In this document: piece after piece, positions 7,077 through 8,693 of the stretch
How positions within the stretch are numbered: the first letter of the stretch is position 1
Layout: each line of letters begins with the position of its first letter
NCBI GenBank assembly: GCA_009885185.1
Contig: VFLF01000261.1
Location: 1-8,693 of the forward strand
Direction of reading: 5' to 3'
Source: Nitrosomonadales bacterium
Lineage (GTDB): Bacteria; Pseudomonadota; Gammaproteobacteria; Burkholderiales; SG8-41
Length of the DNA: 8,693 nucleotides
Notes under the pieces: model-generated
Database searches by the model: none
Seen by the model: the letters and a program-made list of their open reading frames with translations, nothing else
What the model was told of the DNA's origin: nothing
Program-made: the position numbers and the translations under genes

Positions 7077-7107
7077 ATTAAATTTCCACGAAAAGCAGCA
7101 CTGTCAA
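7077..7107 (-). promoter_or_regulatory. Possible promoter for the ModA-like gene
   Basis: On the minus strand TTGACA (7107-7102) is a perfect -35 box, followed after 19 bases by TTTAAT (7082-7077), five of six matches to the -10 consensus. The spacer is two bases longer than ideal, which lowers confidence. It would give a leader of about 140 bases. The -35 lies inside the element end at 7098-7112. Confidence 0.35.
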
Positions 7108-7112
7108 TTAAC
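7098..7112. repeat. Solo copy of the 4483-type element end
   Basis: GCACTGTCAATTAAC here matches GCACTGTCAAATTAAC at 4484-4499 apart from one missing A. Neither lies in a coding region. No matching right end was found within the next 400 bases, so this is either a truncated element or a chance match; the length of the match makes chance unlikely. In this orientation the element interior would be to the right and the minus-strand TTGACA points outward, toward the ModA-like gene. Confidence 0.5.
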
Positions 7113-7498
7113 ACGGGTTTTGCACCCGTTGCGGCGAAAGTCGGGGACCATTTATCGCTCGCAAGTAATCATACGCGGAATGGAAAATTCCGGAATGACA
7201 CGGTCAAGGTCCGGTATGCGGCAGCAGTCTCTACTTCCGCTTGTGGCCGGGTACGGAAGTAGCTCCAGCCAGTGCCAGCGGCCGTTCCCTGCTGCATTGC
7301 CGCCATTGATTGGTCGCACGGCGGCTTCCAGACCGGAACCCGCCGTTCAGATTTGGCGGCTGGTCGGCGGCACCCGACCCACTCCGGCCATTCGAGTTTC
7401 TCCATAGCCGCCGTTCGCACCTATCCCTCAATTACATTTCTGCCCGCACCAGCGCATAATCTGTAACGGCGTGAATTTATTGCAGCGTATGTTGCTGG

Positions 7499-8470
7499 TC
7501 ACTTCGACCGCAGACCGACGTCGCGTACCAGTTTGTTAAACGCAGCGATATCGGTGCGCAACATGCGATTAGTTTCCTCTGGCATAGTGGGCGCGATGTG
7601 AAAAGAGATTGCCTGCAAACGATTCGTGATCTCTGGCAGCCCGACTATGCGCGCGATTTCCTTGCTGAGTTGTTGCAGGATGGCGCGTGGTGTGCCGGCG
7701 GGCGCGAGCCACATATGCGAACCATCCCGGCCCACACCCGGCAGTATTTCCGGCAGCGCGGGCACGTCGGGGAACAGCGGCGTGCGAGTGGGATTAACCG
7801 CCACCAACAGCAACCGGCCGTCCTTGATCAACGGAAACGCGGGTCCCAGACCGACGGTGCCAAAATGCACACGCCCGGCAACGATTTCAAGGATGGCTTC
7901 CGATTGGCCCTTGAAGCCCACGTGTACGGCTTTCATGCCGGCAGCAAACAGGAATCTTTCCGCATTCAAGTGGAGAATGCTGCCGGCGCCGGAGGAACCG
8001 AACAGCAGTTTGCCCTCACGCGCGTGGCCCAGCGCAATGAGTTCCTTGGTGGACTTGACGCCGGTCGATGGTGCGACGATGAGCGCATTGGTGCTGAAGC
8101 CGATGCTCGCGACACCGGAAAAATCTTTGAGCGGATCGTAGGGCAGGCTCGGCTGCAACGCCGCGTTTACCGCAAAGGTGGGCGCTGCCGCCAGCAGTGT
8201 ATAGCCGTCGGGCGCCGCCTTGGCAACGATATTGGCGGCTAGGACGCCTGACGCACCGGCACGATTTTCGATAATCACCGGCTGCCCGAAACTCTCACTC
8301 ATGCGCGGCCCTATCAGGCGCGCCAGGTTGTCGGGGGTGCCGCCTGCAGTACCTGCTATCACTAGCCGGATCGGCTTGGTCGGGTAGCTTTGCGCCGCTG
8401 TCAGGCAAGTAGAAGTAATGCTGAAAGCCAAAATGAAAAAAACGAGTATCGCTTTAACTGTCGTGTCCAT
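7499..8470 (-). CDS. Bug-family (TctC-type) tripartite tricarboxylate transporter substrate-binding protein
   Basis: The product is 323 residues, the usual length for this family. The start at ATG 8470 has AAAGG at 8483-8479, eight bases upstream, and begins directly with a signal peptide (MDTTVKAILVFFILAF, ending LTAAQ near residue 27). An in-frame ATG 28 codons earlier would bury the signal. Family landmarks are YPTKPIRLVIAGTAGGTPDN at 29-48, GQPVIIENRAGASGV at 62-76, APDGYTLL at 86-93 and FPDVPALPE at 233-241. Bug proteins bind carboxylates or similar small organic acids in the periplasm and present them to TctAB-type membrane subunits. No such subunits are nearby, as is common because most Bug genes are scattered orphans, so the ligand cannot be inferred. 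The ModA-like gene lies 568 bases downstream on the same strand, too far for a tight operon. Confidence 0.93.
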   Translation of the reverse strand: MDTTVKAILVFFILAFSITSTCLTAAQSYPTKPIRLVIAGTAGGTPDNLARLIGPRMSESFGQPVIIENRAGASGVLAANIVAKAAPDGYTLLAAAPTFAVNAALQPSLPYDPLKDFSGVASIGFSTNALIVAPSTGVKSTKELIALGHAREGKLLFGSSGAGSILHLNAERFLFAAGMKAVHVGFKGQSEAILEIVAGRVHFGTVGLGPAFPLIKDGRLLLVAVNPTRTPLFPDVPALPEILPGVGRDGSHMWLAPAGTPRAILQQLSKEIARIVGLPEITNRLQAISFHIAPTMPEETNRMLRTDIAAFNKLVRDVGLRSK

Positions 8471-8693
8471 ATCCGCCGCCTTTCTGAAAAAGCGCACCGC
8501 GTCAAAGTAGCAGGACCGGCAGTGTGCGTTAGGAGCGTACCGGCAGTCTTCCAATGCGCATGGTAGGTGAAAGCCTAACGCAGATCAACTTGTGGTCTTA
8601 TGACCGCTTATCAGTAATTTCAAATGTAACAGGGACTGACCGCAGATGGCCGGTTTGCGACCTCCGCCCGAGGCCCCCAATTTGAGGAATAGC
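8471..8693. other. Upstream region of the Bug gene, to the window edge
   Basis: No gene is supported here. A weak minus-strand promoter is possible: TTGAAA (8623-8618) and CATAAG (8602-8597), with a short 15-base spacer. ATGGCCGG at 8646-8653 resembles words found in the other decayed-repeat gaps. A 31-codon minus-strand frame open to the edge ends at TAA near 8598; I could not assign it to any protein. Confidence 0.3.

Larger units (their letters stand above)
6931..7498. other. Gene-free gap upstream of the ModA-like gene
   Basis: No reading frame is convincing. The gap holds, in order, the ribosome site of the ModA-like gene, a possible minus-strand promoter (7077-7107), one element end (7098-7112), and a perfect six-base-pair hairpin ACGGGT-TTTGC-ACCCGT (7113-7129). 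A second small hairpin, CGGAAT-GGAAA-ATTCCG, lies at 7176-7192. The stretch 7230-7400 is GC-rich and repetitive in feel (several GGCGGCT and CCGGAAC-like words). It contains CGACCCAC (7375-7382) and CGGCCATTC (7385-7393), which match, in inverse orientation, words at 4626-4667. It reads as layered decayed repeats. No terminator was seen after the Bug gene stop at 7499. Confidence 0.5.

Noticed and set aside
6949..7407. Plus-strand frames of 152 and 85 codons upstream of the ModA-like gene
   Set aside because: Their translations show no recognisable domain. They run through hairpins, a promoter-like site and repeat words, so they are probably chance openings.
7598..8242. 214-codon plus-strand frame
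   Set aside because: It is antisense to the Bug receptor gene, which has full family motifs and the expected length.
8598..8693. Minus-strand frame open to the right edge as the end of an upstream gene
   Set aside because: Its 31 residues match no family I recognise and include repeat-like sequence; an unsupported gene end.

Overview
The window looks like chromosome from a Gram-negative proteobacterium, most likely a betaproteobacterium of the Burkholderiales type. The GC content is moderately high. There is a Bug/TctC-type tricarboxylate-transporter receptor plus the relic of a second one, a family greatly expanded in that group. Almost every product carries an export signal: five Sec-type signal peptides and one twin-arginine (Tat) signal. 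The taxonomic call is inference from gene content, not from a marker gene.

Layout from left to right. (1) Positions 1-1522, minus strand: the N-terminal 507 residues of an exported helical-repeat protein of the TPR-CHAT type; the CHAT protease-like part lies beyond the left edge. (2) 1523-2177: a gene-free gap with one perfect GC-rich hairpin. (3) 2178-4480, plus strand: two unrecognised exported proteins in tandem, then a two-helix membrane protein of the DUF3592 type. (4) 4483-4602: a 120-bp element bounded by 18-bp imperfect inverted repeats, MITE-like, starting 3 bases after the DUF3592 stop codon. (5) 4740-5772: a Tat-exported alpha/beta hydrolase of the kynurenine-formamidase-like group with its own extended -10 promoter. 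(6) 5773-5872: the orphan C-terminal tail of a Bug receptor gene, a deletion remnant abutting the hydrolase stop. (7) 6163-6930, minus: an orphan ModA-like periplasmic solute-binding protein. (8) 6931-7498: a gene-free gap holding a single copy of the 4483-type element end, which places a TTGACA box pointing toward the ModA-like gene. (9) 7499-8470, minus: an intact Bug-family receptor with its upstream region to the right edge.

No single pathway is complete here. The right half (hydrolase, Bug remnant, ModA-like protein, Bug receptor) is a set of exported small-molecule binding and hydrolysing proteins without their permeases. This is typical of the scattered Bug receptors, which are often orphan genes. 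The left half (TPR-CHAT protein and the exported proteins transcribed away from it) has no recognised function. It is the best candidate in the window for an uncharacterised envelope system, although co-function is only suggested by proximity. Several intergenic gaps look like decayed repeat DNA. I saw no tRNA, rRNA, CRISPR array, riboswitch or intact transposase gene.
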